DNA of 64,000 nt from Bacillota bacterium. Its GTDB lineage: Bacteria > Bacillota > Clostridia > Peptostreptococcales > Anaerovoracaceae. The DNA is taken from positions 62,001 to 126,000 of the forward strand of contig JAETTD010000006.1 of the NCBI GenBank assembly GCA_021769295.1. The letters run 5' to 3'. The notes below the pieces were generated by a model. The model had not been told where the DNA came from, did not search any database, and saw only the letters and a list, made by a program, of their open reading frames with translations. Every line of letters starts with the position of its first letter. Position 1 is the stretch's first letter. A program made the position numbers and the translations under genes. Below, piece by piece: positions 35,227 to 43,808 of the stretch.

Positions 35227-36266
35227 GAAATAAGCATATTGAATATTTAATAATTATTATAGCAATACTTTGCTGCGTTACAGGTTGTACATCCACTAAA
35301 AACAGAGACACTGAAACGATACCGTTGCCTGATGAAGAAGCCACTGTCAGCGATATGAGTATAGATGAAGAAGGAAACTTGATTTTAGCAATGGACAAGA
35401 CATCCACTGGCGGTCTTACGGCAGACGTAGCAGTGTGGAAAACAGACAACGACGGAAAAGAGTGGAAAAAGTTGTTTAAAAAAACTTTGAAATCCCCCGA
35501 TGACGAAAGGATTACTGTCGAACCCGAAATATATATTGCCGGCAGTGGTGCAATTGTAAGGCAAATCAATTACATAGGAGATAGCCTTGTAACTGATGCG
35601 ACGGATACATATTATACTTCAAATTTTGGCAGAGATGATTTTAAAAAAATTTTTCAAAATAATCCCATAAAAGTTTTTGACGGGATAGGCTGTTATGGAG
35701 AAGAAATATATATTAACTATACATCAGACGATAAAATAATGAAATTCAATCCAGCAGAGGAGATGCTTACAGCTGCGGAAAATATGGGAAAGTATGAAAG
35801 CGTCTATTATATGCAGTCAGATAGCAGATACATTTATATGGTATGCTCTGTTCATTACGAACCTACGTGGGAAGAAGAAAACGGAATGGCATACGTTAGT
35901 CCTTCAAAATTTATAAGGGGCAGGCGGTATGATATGCAGAAAAAAGAAGTGGCAGAGACGGAAGTGCTCAACCAACTTGCCGTCCGATTCTATGAAAAAT
36001 GGCAGAGTGGAGATGCGGATTCATATAAACAAAGGCCGGTGTTCTTCCCTGATTTGGCCTCAGAGGAAGAGGCATATTATTTAGCTCATAATGACGGGCT
36101 TTTTAGACTGGACAAGAACGGGGAAGAACTAATATATGAGGACAAAAGCTGGAAAGGTGAAGAAAATGAAGTGCTTGAAATAGTTGTGACGGCCGATGGA
36201 GATATATATTTATATGTTTTTAAGGACCATTATACCAATCATGAACTTGTAAAGATAACGCCATAG
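35223..36266 (+). CDS. Predicted propeller lipoprotein, subfamily III (paralogue 5)
   Basis: A 347-aa lipoprotein with signal peptide MRNKHIEYLIIIIAILCCV and lipobox VTGC. It is more diverged (subfamily III). VWKTDNDGKEWKKLFKK is an Asp-box-like blade turn, nearer to the consensus than in subfamilies I and II. It keeps the C-terminal pattern EEEAYYLAHNDGLFRLDKNG and ADGDIYLYVF. Its ATG lies inside the stop of the previous gene. The central part lacks the DYELTEEE block but has FIRGRRYDMQKKEV in its place. Confidence 0.78.
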   Translation: MRNKHIEYLIIIIAILCCVTGCTSTKNRDTETIPLPDEEATVSDMSIDEEGNLILAMDKTSTGGLTADVAVWKTDNDGKEWKKLFKKTLKSPDDERITVEPEIYIAGSGAIVRQINYIGDSLVTDATDTYYTSNFGRDDFKKIFQNNPIKVFDGIGCYGEEIYINYTSDDKIMKFNPAEEMLTAAENMGKYESVYYMQSDSRYIYMVCSVHYEPTWEEENGMAYVSPSKFIRGRRYDMQKKEVAETEVLNQLAVRFYEKWQSGDADSYKQRPVFFPDLASEEEAYYLAHNDGLFRLDKNGEELIYEDKSWKGEENEVLEIVVTADGDIYLYVFKDHYTNHELVKITP

Positions 36267-36281
36267 CAAGAGGAGCGGGAG

Positions 36282-37343
36282 ATGAAAAAACCGATATTAA
36301 AGCTGCTAACCGCAATTATTGTCATAGCAGCCACCTTTGCAGGTTGCACCGGGAATCAACAAGAAAATATTCTTGAACCAACAAATAACCTCGAAGAAGT
36401 ACAGCTTCCGGCAGAGGTGACGACCATAACTTCGATGAAAACCGATAATAGCGGAAAGCTTGTTATATCAAACGTTGAAATAAGCGACAACGAAAACTCA
36501 GCTACCGCTATGATGTGGAAACAGACAGATGACGGCAAGTGGGAGAAAATTTTTGAGAAGGAGTTTATATCTGATAACCCTGAGGAAATTTTGAAGTCAG
36601 CCCATGTGGATTATATCGATGATAAAGGAATAATAACCGATTATGATTTTGACAGAGATGATGTTTTCTCATATAAGTTTAATCTGCATATGACGGAAGA
36701 CATGGATAAGAATGAGATAAAGAAGGTTTTTGATTCGCTGAAAGGATACCTGTTTGTAGAGTTTCATGGAACGGATATAGACAATGTGTATGGTGCAGAC
36801 AGTGTTGCATTTAAGCTTTTTAATATCGATTTTACAACGAAAGAAATCAAACCTATCGATGAGCTTAGCGATGTAACTGAAATGTGCAGCTACAAAAACT
36901 TTGGATACGTCATATACCGGCAGGATTATGAACTTACGGAGGAAGAAATAGCCAATCTTACGCCGGATTCGGACTTTCCCGAACGGTATGCGAGAGGTGT
37001 AATATATGACATGGATAGTGGGAGCATAACGGAATCCAAGGTACTTGATAAGTTAGCTGTAAGATTTTTTCAAAAGTGGAACGAAGGGGGAGAAAAAGCA
37101 GATAATTTTCAGCCGATATATTATCCTGCTATAGGCTACGATAAGGAAGCATATTATCTTGCCCACAATGACGGGATTTACAGGATAGACGAAGACGGAG
37201 AAGAATTGATTTGCTATGACAAGAGTTGGAAAAACAAGCAAAACTGCTTGAATCTGATGACGGTTGCAGAAAACGGAGATATATATCTGTGCGTATGTTT
37301 TAATCGCAATGAAGAAGTCAAGCTGTACAGGATTAAGTCATGA
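36282..37343 (+). CDS. Predicted propeller lipoprotein, subfamily I (paralogue 6)
   Basis: A 353-aa subfamily I lipoprotein with signal MKKPILKLLTAIIVIAATFA and lipobox FAGC. EPTNNLEEVQLPAEVT, MMWKQTDDGKWEKIFEKEF, DYELTEEEIANLTPDSDFPE and AHNDGIYRIDEDGEEL link it closely to 32633. The upstream GCAAGAGGAGCGGGAG ribosome region recurs almost unchanged before 38468 and, less exactly, before 32633, another sign of module copying. It ends only 26 bp before the next start. Confidence 0.8.
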   Translation: MKKPILKLLTAIIVIAATFAGCTGNQQENILEPTNNLEEVQLPAEVTTITSMKTDNSGKLVISNVEISDNENSATAMMWKQTDDGKWEKIFEKEFISDNPEEILKSAHVDYIDDKGIITDYDFDRDDVFSYKFNLHMTEDMDKNEIKKVFDSLKGYLFVEFHGTDIDNVYGADSVAFKLFNIDFTTKEIKPIDELSDVTEMCSYKNFGYVIYRQDYELTEEEIANLTPDSDFPERYARGVIYDMDSGSITESKVLDKLAVRFFQKWNEGGEKADNFQPIYYPAIGYDKEAYYLAHNDGIYRIDEDGEELICYDKSWKNKQNCLNLMTVAENGDIYLCVCFNRNEEVKLYRIKS

Positions 37344-37369
37344 TTGCAAGTACATTAGAAAGGATAAAT

Positions 37370-38452
37370 ATGAAAATCTCAAAATCCCTCATTTTAATAA
37401 CCACCCTCACACTGCTCATCCTGTACACTTGCGGCTGTTCACAAAGCCCGCAAGGAACTGAAAAGAGCTTTTCCGGAACCATGGAGGAAATAGCCTATCC
37501 GGAGAATGCGGGGTATGTAAGGAACATAAAGTTCGGAGAAAAGGGAGAACTTTATCTGTCCATGGAAAACCAAAACGAAGACGCAAGCAGGTCAATGGTA
37601 ACGGCGTGGGAGAGAGAAAAGGGCAGCGAAAGCTGGACAAAGCTCTATGAAAAAGAGTTTGCTTCTTCCAATCCGGATGAAACGATGGGAGCATATCTGC
37701 ACTTTATGGAAGATGATGCTTTTTTCGAAACAGTGTTTTTTAACAATAGGGATTTGCAGAAGAATCATCTGAATTTGTATTACATTTCCGACTTTGAAAC
37801 AGGTGTATTAGAGGAAAAGTTTATTTCCCAAAAAGTAGGTCTGCTTAGATACTTGCCTTACCCGGTAAAAACTCAAATGGTAGCAGAGGATTCAGCGACG
37901 GCGACAATCAAGATATTGAATTTGGAAAATGAAACCATTGAAGAACTCGGAGAAGTAGAAAATTGCTTCTTCTCCTGCTTTGACGGGCAGAAAATATATA
38001 TGGCATATATGGCGCCATACGAGCTGACTGAAGAAGAAAAGAAAGCCTTTGAGGCAGGAACCGCCACCGACAACCCGGAGAGATACGCAAGAGGAAATAT
38101 TTACGATACGGAAAGCAAAAGTTGGAGTGAGTCGGACATTTTAAATGAAGTTTCCATAATGCTGTTTGAAAAATGGACCAGAGGCAGCCTTACTTCATAC
38201 GATGTATTTCCTATATTCTGCAAGGATACATCCTCAGAGGAAGAAGCCTATTATATAGCAAATAATGACGGAGTATGCAGGGTGAGCGAAGCGGGAGTAG
38301 AACTCATATATTTTAATTCCGATTGGAACAGCAAGAAAAACAGCTTTGACGAAATGTTAATGTCGCCTGACGGAGAAATTTATATCTGCGGTTACATATT
38401 TGATAATAAGACCAGAGAGGTCAGTCATAAGCTTATGAAGATAACACCTTAG
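37370..38452 (+). CDS. Predicted propeller lipoprotein, subfamily II (paralogue 7)
   Basis: A 360-aa subfamily II lipoprotein with signal MKISKSLILITTLTLLILYT and lipobox TCGC. The start is ATG 37370, with AGAAAGGA upstream; ten open codons before it belong to the copied end of the previous gene. It is a mosaic: its middle (DLQKNHLNLYYISDF) matches paralogue 4, while its end (GYIFDNKTREVSHKLMKIT) matches paralogue 2. That suggests recombination or gene conversion between tandem copies. No peptide gene precedes this copy. Confidence 0.8.
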   Translation: MKISKSLILITTLTLLILYTCGCSQSPQGTEKSFSGTMEEIAYPENAGYVRNIKFGEKGELYLSMENQNEDASRSMVTAWEREKGSESWTKLYEKEFASSNPDETMGAYLHFMEDDAFFETVFFNNRDLQKNHLNLYYISDFETGVLEEKFISQKVGLLRYLPYPVKTQMVAEDSATATIKILNLENETIEELGEVENCFFSCFDGQKIYMAYMAPYELTEEEKKAFEAGTATDNPERYARGNIYDTESKSWSESDILNEVSIMLFEKWTRGSLTSYDVFPIFCKDTSSEEEAYYIANNDGVCRVSEAGVELIYFNSDWNSKKNSFDEMLMSPDGEIYICGYIFDNKTREVSHKLMKITP

Positions 38453-38467
38453 CAAGAGGAGCGGGAG

Positions 38468-39553
38468 ATGAAAAAACCGATATTAAAGCTGGCAGTCATA
38501 ACCGCAATCATTATAACCCTAATATTTTGCGCAGGCTGTTCAGATAAAAAAGAAACGTCGGGAAATAAAACCTTTACCGCTTCTGCATCAGAAATACCGC
38601 TGCCCGATGAAGACCTAATCATACATAAAATAAGAGTAGAGGATGACGGCAGTTTGATGCTGGCAGGGTTTAAACGAAATGAAGAAATGTCTGAAAATAT
38701 TGTGTTTCTCTGGAAAACAAAGGATATGGGACAAGGTTGGGAAAAGCTTTACGAAAAGGCGTTCTTTTCAGAAAAGCCCGGAGAAATACTGGTGGAAACG
38801 GACTTTTCTTTTGCAGGACAGGGTGCGCTTATACAGGAGATAACCTTCACTTTGGAAGACTTGCGTAGCATGTCTACAAAAATGCATTATATTGATAATT
38901 TTGAAGAGGGCAATGAAAGAACTGTTTTTAAGCTGGGAATGGTAGATAATTTGTGCGAGATAACCTTCATATCAGAAGAAAAGGTATACGCTGATGATCA
39001 TCGAGAGGGGGCAATCAAGAAGCTGAATCTTAAAACAGAAACCGTTGAGACAGTGCACATAGAGGGCATGGACGTAGGACTCTACTCAGACTTTAATGAG
39101 CGGTATGCTTATGTAACCCATTACATAGACGGCGATTCCGAGGTCTCCGAGGAAGAAGTTGGGGACGAGTATTTCAACAGTCCTGAAGTGTTTTATTCAA
39201 AATACAGCAGAGGGAAAAAGTATGACATGGTAGAAGAAAAGTTGGTTGAAGCTCCTGTGTTTGACAAGTTTGCGGCCTTGCTGCTGTTAAAGGAAGACAA
39301 AACGAATTATAGGTACGGCATAAGCTTTGCGGCATCGCCCAAGACTGACAGGGAAGAATATTACATGCTTTATGACGAAGGCCTGTTCAGATTTGATGAA
39401 GACGGAGAAAGCCTCGTATATCGAGATGACCAGTGGAAGAAAACATACGGACAGCTTAGCATATTATACGTCGGCGAAGACGAGATATACGTAGGTGCAT
39501 TTAAGGAATCCGGGGATGACATGAAGGAAAAGCTCATAAAAATCACTCTGTGA
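38468..39553 (+). CDS. Predicted propeller lipoprotein, subfamily III (paralogue 8)
   Basis: A 361-aa lipoprotein with signal MKKPILKLAVITAIIITLIF and lipobox CAGC. LWKTKDMGQGWEKLYEKAF is an Asp-box-like turn. Further strands are AIKKLNLKTETVETV, SKYSRGKKYDMVEE and YDEGLFRFDEDGESLVY. The signal peptide matches that of subfamily I (MKKPILKL), but the mature part is of the diverged type, so the 5' end was probably copied with the ribosome site. It is the last gene before a new promoter and the ABC importer genes. Confidence 0.78.
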   Translation: MKKPILKLAVITAIIITLIFCAGCSDKKETSGNKTFTASASEIPLPDEDLIIHKIRVEDDGSLMLAGFKRNEEMSENIVFLWKTKDMGQGWEKLYEKAFFSEKPGEILVETDFSFAGQGALIQEITFTLEDLRSMSTKMHYIDNFEEGNERTVFKLGMVDNLCEITFISEEKVYADDHREGAIKKLNLKTETVETVHIEGMDVGLYSDFNERYAYVTHYIDGDSEVSEEEVGDEYFNSPEVFYSKYSRGKKYDMVEEKLVEAPVFDKFAALLLLKEDKTNYRYGISFAASPKTDREEYYMLYDEGLFRFDEDGESLVYRDDQWKKTYGQLSILYVGEDEIYVGAFKESGDDMKEKLIKITL

Positions 39554-39566
39554 GAACGTTAAAACA

Positions 39567-39595
39567 TTGACACACATCGGTATATTTTGTAAAAT
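39567..39595 (+). promoter_or_regulatory. Promoter of the ABC importer operon
   Basis: TTGACA (39567-39572), 17 bp, TAAAAT (39590-39595), 52 bp before the first permease start. It lets the importer genes be expressed apart from the lipoprotein run. Confidence 0.75.
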
Positions 39596-39647
39596 AATCG
39601 TAGGAAGTGTGTGTTTAGTTGATTTGATATAAAGGGGAGAGTACACA

Positions 39648-40493
39648 TTGCTTAGTAAGAAAAGACCTGTTTTGTTTATAGCTATCAGCCTGATAGGAAC
39701 GGGCATATTTCTGCTCATTCCTTATGTTTACGTCTTTATCGCTTCCTTTGTCAAAAGGGGGACGGGAGGCTTTGCGGGCTTTGATAATTACAGAGAAGTC
39801 CTGAGCAATGAAGCTTTTATGACGGCCATGTCAAACACGGCGAGATTCATCGTGGTTTGCGTGCCGCTGATGTTGGTTCTGTCCCTTTTAATATCCATAT
39901 ATATATACGAAAACCCAAGGCTGGGCAAGATGCTCAAGACCGGTTTTTTGGTGCCCATGGCGATTCCCGTAACCTCCGCAGTTTTAATGTGGAGGTTTTT
40001 GTTTGACGATAAAGGCATAATAAACGGGATTCTCGAATCGCTGGGCGCCGATACGGTAAACTGGATGAACACCGGCTGGGCCTTTTGGATTCTTGTTTTA
40101 AGTTACATATGGAAAAACCTCGGCTACAGTATAATCCTGTGGTTGGCGGCCCTGTCATCTGTAAACCCCAGCATAAACGAAGCGGCCAAGACGGACGGCG
40201 CAAGCAGCTTTCAGAGGCTCATACATGTGACCCTTCCGGCTGCAAAAAACGGCGCCTTTGTAATCATCGTCCTTTCCGTCCTCAGCTCTTTCAAGGTTTT
40301 CAGGGAGGCCTATCTGGTTGCGGGAGAATATCCCGACCAAAGCATTTACCTTGTGCAGCACATATTTAACAACTGGTTTAGAAATCTGGAGATGGACAAG
40401 ATTGCGGCAGGCTCCGTAATCAGCTCGGTCATACTGATAATGCTCATATTGCTGCTTCAGCGATTCTGGGAAAAGGGAGGTGAAGAGAGATGA
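39648..40493 (+). CDS. ABC importer permease, MalF/UgpA type
   Basis: A 281-aa permease with six predicted membrane segments. The EAA loop, which docks to the ATPase, is EAAKTDGASSFQRLIHVTLP (about 179-198). The start is TTG at 39648, fixed by AAAGGGGAGAG 8 bases upstream. Family members usually move oligosaccharides or glycerol-phosphate. Its stop overlaps the next permease start (ATGA). Its partners are the permease at 40490, the ATPase at 41718 and the binding protein at 43809. The lipoprotein between the last two is unusual in such operons. Confidence 0.9.
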   Translation: MLSKKRPVLFIAISLIGTGIFLLIPYVYVFIASFVKRGTGGFAGFDNYREVLSNEAFMTAMSNTARFIVVCVPLMLVLSLLISIYIYENPRLGKMLKTGFLVPMAIPVTSAVLMWRFLFDDKGIINGILESLGADTVNWMNTGWAFWILVLSYIWKNLGYSIILWLAALSSVNPSINEAAKTDGASSFQRLIHVTLPAAKNGAFVIIVLSVLSSFKVFREAYLVAGEYPDQSIYLVQHIFNNWFRNLEMDKIAAGSVISSVILIMLILLLQRFWEKGGEER

Positions 40494-41332
40494 AAAAGAA
40501 ACTTATCTTTGCCTTGCTTGCGGTGCTGAGTTTTATGGTGTGCTATCCGGCTCTCTTTATACTGGTAGGCTCTTTTATGGGAGAAGGAGAACTTGCGGAA
40601 AATCTCATGGGAATACTCAATGTTCAGTCGGAGGCTTATGCCGAGTGGTCGCCGCTGCCGCAGAAGTGGTCGCCGGAGTCGTATGTGAACCTGCTTTTGT
40701 ATGAGCCGGGATTCTTTACGCTGTTTTGGAATTCGATAAAAATCTGCGCAGGAGTTCTTGCGGGACACCTGTTGTTTGCCGCCCCTTGCGCATACGGCTT
40801 TGCCATGTATGATTTCCGATTTAAAAAGCTGCTCTTTACCGTGTACATAATATTTATGATGCTTCCCTTCCAGGTTCTCATGCTTCCTGAATATATCGTA
40901 CTTAAAAAACTGAGCCTGCTCAATACTCTGTGGGCCATAATACTTCCGGGAGCTTTTTCTGCATTTCCGGTGTTCATAATGTACAATTTTTTCAGAGGAA
41001 TCCCTTCTTCGGTCATAGAGGCTGCCCGAATGGACGGGGCAGGAGAGTTTGCCATATTCTTAAATGTGGGGCTGCCCGCCGGAGCCGCCGGAATAGCGGC
41101 GTCCATGGTATTGCAGTTCCTCGAATACTGGAATGTTATAGAACAGCCTATGATTTTCCTGAGCAGAGAAGAAACATGGCCGCTATCATTATATTTGCCT
41201 TCCATTAACCTGGACAACCTGGGCATCTCCTTTGCGGCTGCTTTTATCTCCCTCATACCGTCCCTCCTCATTTTCAGACTGGGGCAGGACTCCCTCGAGG
41301 CCGGAATAGCGGCGACCACCGTAAAAAGATAG
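40490..41332 (+). CDS. ABC importer permease, MalG/UgpE type
   Basis: A 280-aa permease with six predicted membrane segments and the EAA loop EAARMDGAGEFAIFLNVGLP (about 181-200). It pairs with the MalF-type permease whose stop codon overlaps its ATG. The N-terminal external segment includes SPLPQKWSPESYVNLL, usual for MalG-type subunits. It ends 9 bp before the next gene. Substrate specificity is not readable from permeases. Confidence 0.9.
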   Translation: MKKKLIFALLAVLSFMVCYPALFILVGSFMGEGELAENLMGILNVQSEAYAEWSPLPQKWSPESYVNLLLYEPGFFTLFWNSIKICAGVLAGHLLFAAPCAYGFAMYDFRFKKLLFTVYIIFMMLPFQVLMLPEYIVLKKLSLLNTLWAIILPGAFSAFPVFIMYNFFRGIPSSVIEAARMDGAGEFAIFLNVGLPAGAAGIAASMVLQFLEYWNVIEQPMIFLSREETWPLSLYLPSINLDNLGISFAAAFISLIPSLLIFRLGQDSLEAGIAATTVKR

Positions 41333-41341
41333 GAGGCGATT

Positions 41342-41725
41342 ATGGAAAAGAAAATTTTAACAGCACTGACCGTAATCTTTTTCCTGTTCATGATAGCCTT
41401 TACCTTTATTTCACGGGTCACGGCGGTAAAACTTCTGCCGGAGGTTGAATGCGGTTATGCCGGGGGAGTCAATGGTGAAGTCTTGCCGAAAACGGCTCTC
41501 TGCACCGATGAACGGGGCAATAATTATGTGTATTTTCTCATAGAGGAGGACAGTATTCTGGGCAAGGTGACGGTGACAAAAAGGCTCCCCGTCAAGGTTT
41601 TGTCTGAAAGGGGCGAAGAAGTGGTTCTTGAAGGAACGGCTGAGTATTCCAACTTTGAGTTTGTCCTCAAAAACTATGAGGACCTAAAGGAAAAAGACCG
41701 GGTAAGGAGAAAGACCGATGGCTGA
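41342..41725 (+). CDS. Membrane-anchored small protein resembling an HlyD-type end
   Basis: A 127-aa protein with one N-terminal membrane segment (about 7-27) and an outer domain. VLPKTALCTDERGNNYVYFL, then KVTVTKRLPVKVLSERGEEV and VLEGT, resemble the C-terminal membrane-proximal domain of HlyD/MacA-type fusion proteins (a V-P-x-x-A-V strand, K/R-x-V-x-V-G and G-x-x-V). The coiled-coil and lipoyl domains are absent. It lies between permease and ATPase genes and overlaps the ATPase start by 8 bp. A truncated adaptor is my inference; an unrelated beta domain is possible. Confidence 0.65.
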   Translation: MEKKILTALTVIFFLFMIAFTFISRVTAVKLLPEVECGYAGGVNGEVLPKTALCTDERGNNYVYFLIEEDSILGKVTVTKRLPVKVLSERGEEVVLEGTAEYSNFEFVLKNYEDLKEKDRVRRKTDG

Positions 41726-42686
41726 GATTAAAATAGAAAATTTAAAAAAGACATTCAGAAACGGAGTTGAGGCTGTAAAGGATTTCAGCCTTGAGGTTGC
41801 CGACGGCGAATTCATAGTGATAGTAGGCCCTTCCGGCTGCGGCAAATCCACCACCCTCAGGATGATTGCAGGCCTTGAGAAGGCCACTTCGGGGAGAATT
41901 CTGCTGGGCGGCAGGGATTTGACGGGAGTCGACACCAAGGACCGGGACATCGCCATGGTATTTCAGAACTATGCCCTTTATGAAAACATGACCGTGTTTG
42001 GCAACATAGCCTTTCCACTTAAAGTGCGAAAAGAATCAAAAGAAGAAATAGAAGAAAAGGTGGCAAAAATCGCTCAGGTGCTAAAGATAGATTCTCTGCT
42101 GCAAAGAAGGCCAAAGACCCTTTCGGGCGGCGAAAAGCAGAGAGTAGCCATGGGCAGGGCCCTCGTCAGACAGCCAAAACTGTTTTTAATGGATGAGCCC
42201 CTCTCCAATCTGGATGCAAGGCTCAGACTGGAGCTGAGAGATGAAATCAGGCGGATTCAGAAGAAACTGGGCGCCACGACCATATATGTGACCCATGATC
42301 AGCTTGAAGCCATGACCATGGCTGACAGGGTGGTGGTGATGAATAAGGGTATGATTCAGCAGGCGGCCTCACCGGAAGAGATTTATCAGAGGCCTGCCAA
42401 CCCATTTGTTGCAAAATTTTTCGGAAGCCTGCCAATGAACATATGGAAGGCCGGCCGCAAAATATACGGGATTCGTCCCGAGGAAGTCGTGTTCTCGCAG
42501 GAGTTTAAGGAGGGGTGGCATGAGGCGAGAGTTTTGGAGCAGCATTTCAGCGGTAACAGCTGGATGGCTGCGACAGAAGCAGGTGATGAGAGAGTGTTAC
42601 TGTGCAGTGACAGGCGGATTGAAAGCATGACAGTATGGCTTTGCTTTCCGCCGGAAAGCGTGCACATATGGGAGGATGATTTATGA
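41718..42686 (+). CDS. ABC importer ATPase, MalK/UgpC type
   Basis: A 322-aa ATPase. Walker A GPSGCGKSTT (about 36-45), Q-loop VFQNYALYENM, signature LSGGEKQR, Walker B LFLMDEPLSNLD and the H-loop THDQ are all intact. The C-terminal TOBE-like part (from about 235) has GIRPEEVVFS and is shorter than in MalK of about 370 aa. It would drive both permeases. It overlaps the previous gene by 8 bp and the next by 4 bp, so translation is coupled through to the lipoprotein. Confidence 0.92.
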   Translation: MAEIKIENLKKTFRNGVEAVKDFSLEVADGEFIVIVGPSGCGKSTTLRMIAGLEKATSGRILLGGRDLTGVDTKDRDIAMVFQNYALYENMTVFGNIAFPLKVRKESKEEIEEKVAKIAQVLKIDSLLQRRPKTLSGGEKQRVAMGRALVRQPKLFLMDEPLSNLDARLRLELRDEIRRIQKKLGATTIYVTHDQLEAMTMADRVVVMNKGMIQQAASPEEIYQRPANPFVAKFFGSLPMNIWKAGRKIYGIRPEEVVFSQEFKEGWHEARVLEQHFSGNSWMAATEAGDERVLLCSDRRIESMTVWLCFPPESVHIWEDDL

Positions 42687-43789
42687 AATTGTTAAGGTTA
42701 AAAAAAGCGGCGATTGTTTTGATTTCCCTAATCCTCGCAGCGGCGTGCTTTACAGGGTGCGGCAAAAGCCAATCCGGAGGAGAAGGGACGACTATCGGCG
42801 GAAAGGTAGAAGAAATGAGCCTTCCGGGAACGGAAAATGTAATTGGTGAGTTAAAAGTTCAAGATGACGGGAGCATTTTGATGTCCGAACTCGAACATAC
42901 CGACAAGTACAAATCGACGGGCAGGGTATGGAAAACCTCCGACGGGGGTAAGACCTGGGAGAAGGTGTACGAAACCTTATTTGAAGTAGAGCCGGTAGGC
43001 GATAAGGTCCCTGAAACCCATATATATTTGGCCGATGAGGGCTGGCTTGTGGATAACATGGACTTTGACTTCAGCAACGGATATTCTTTAGAGAGAAGCC
43101 GCCTTTACATGAAAGACGCAGAAAGCACTCCTGAAGAAATCGACCTGGACTGGGCAAAGGTTGAAAAGGACGGCGTGAAATTCTTTACAAAGGAAAAGAT
43201 ATACACCTTTTCCATATGGGGAGAAGATTCGGGGCTCGAGCCTACAAAGGTATATAAGCTCAACATGAACACAAAAGAGGCGAAATGCGTTGAGCTGCCT
43301 GAGGTAACCGGTCCTGACATTCTTTTATATGATTCGAGATATGTGTACATTTTATATTATCCGGAAATTAAGGAAACCCCTATAAGCTATGCCCAATCCA
43401 TTGAAATGGAGAGAGAACAGATAACTTCTTCTGCAAAAGGAATCAGATATGATATGGAAACGGGAGAAATATTGGAATCCGACATGATGGACAAGCTGGC
43501 AAAGAAGGTGCTTTTGCTGGACTTGGATCACGGCGACGCTATGTTCTGCGAGGTGGCGGCAGTGCAGGGCGGCTCAGGAGAAGAGGCGTATTATGTTATC
43601 AACAACAAAGGACTCATAAGAATAGACGACCGAGGCGAGGAACTCTTGTATTACGAAGAAAAGTGGGAGAGCAGCGACTTCTTTTCCGGACAGATATGGT
43701 CAGGAAAAGACGGAGAAGTATATATCATGTGTCATGCAGAAAATGAAGGTGATGAAACCGGCGATAAAAAGCTTTTGAAGATTTCATAG
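42683..43789 (+). CDS. Predicted propeller lipoprotein with an intact Asp-box (paralogue 9)
   Basis: A 368-aa lipoprotein with signal MKLLRLKKAAIVLISLILAA and lipobox FTGC. VWKTSDGGKTWEKVYE contains a textbook Asp-box (S-x-D-x-G-x-T-W), which marks BNR/sialidase-like beta-propellers; the other eight paralogues show decayed versions at the same place. The C-terminal blades are INNKGLIRIDDRGEELLYY and GKDGEVYIMCH. It is embedded in the ABC importer operon, coupled to the ATPase gene by a 4-bp overlap, and is the only paralogue outside the tandem run. It is probably closest to the ancestor. Confidence 0.82.
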   Translation: MKLLRLKKAAIVLISLILAAACFTGCGKSQSGGEGTTIGGKVEEMSLPGTENVIGELKVQDDGSILMSELEHTDKYKSTGRVWKTSDGGKTWEKVYETLFEVEPVGDKVPETHIYLADEGWLVDNMDFDFSNGYSLERSRLYMKDAESTPEEIDLDWAKVEKDGVKFFTKEKIYTFSIWGEDSGLEPTKVYKLNMNTKEAKCVELPEVTGPDILLYDSRYVYILYYPEIKETPISYAQSIEMEREQITSSAKGIRYDMETGEILESDMMDKLAKKVLLLDLDHGDAMFCEVAAVQGGSGEEAYYVINNKGLIRIDDRGEELLYYEEKWESSDFFSGQIWSGKDGEVYIMCHAENEGDETGDKKLLKIS

Positions 43790-43808
43790 AAATATACGGG
43801 AGGAGAAA

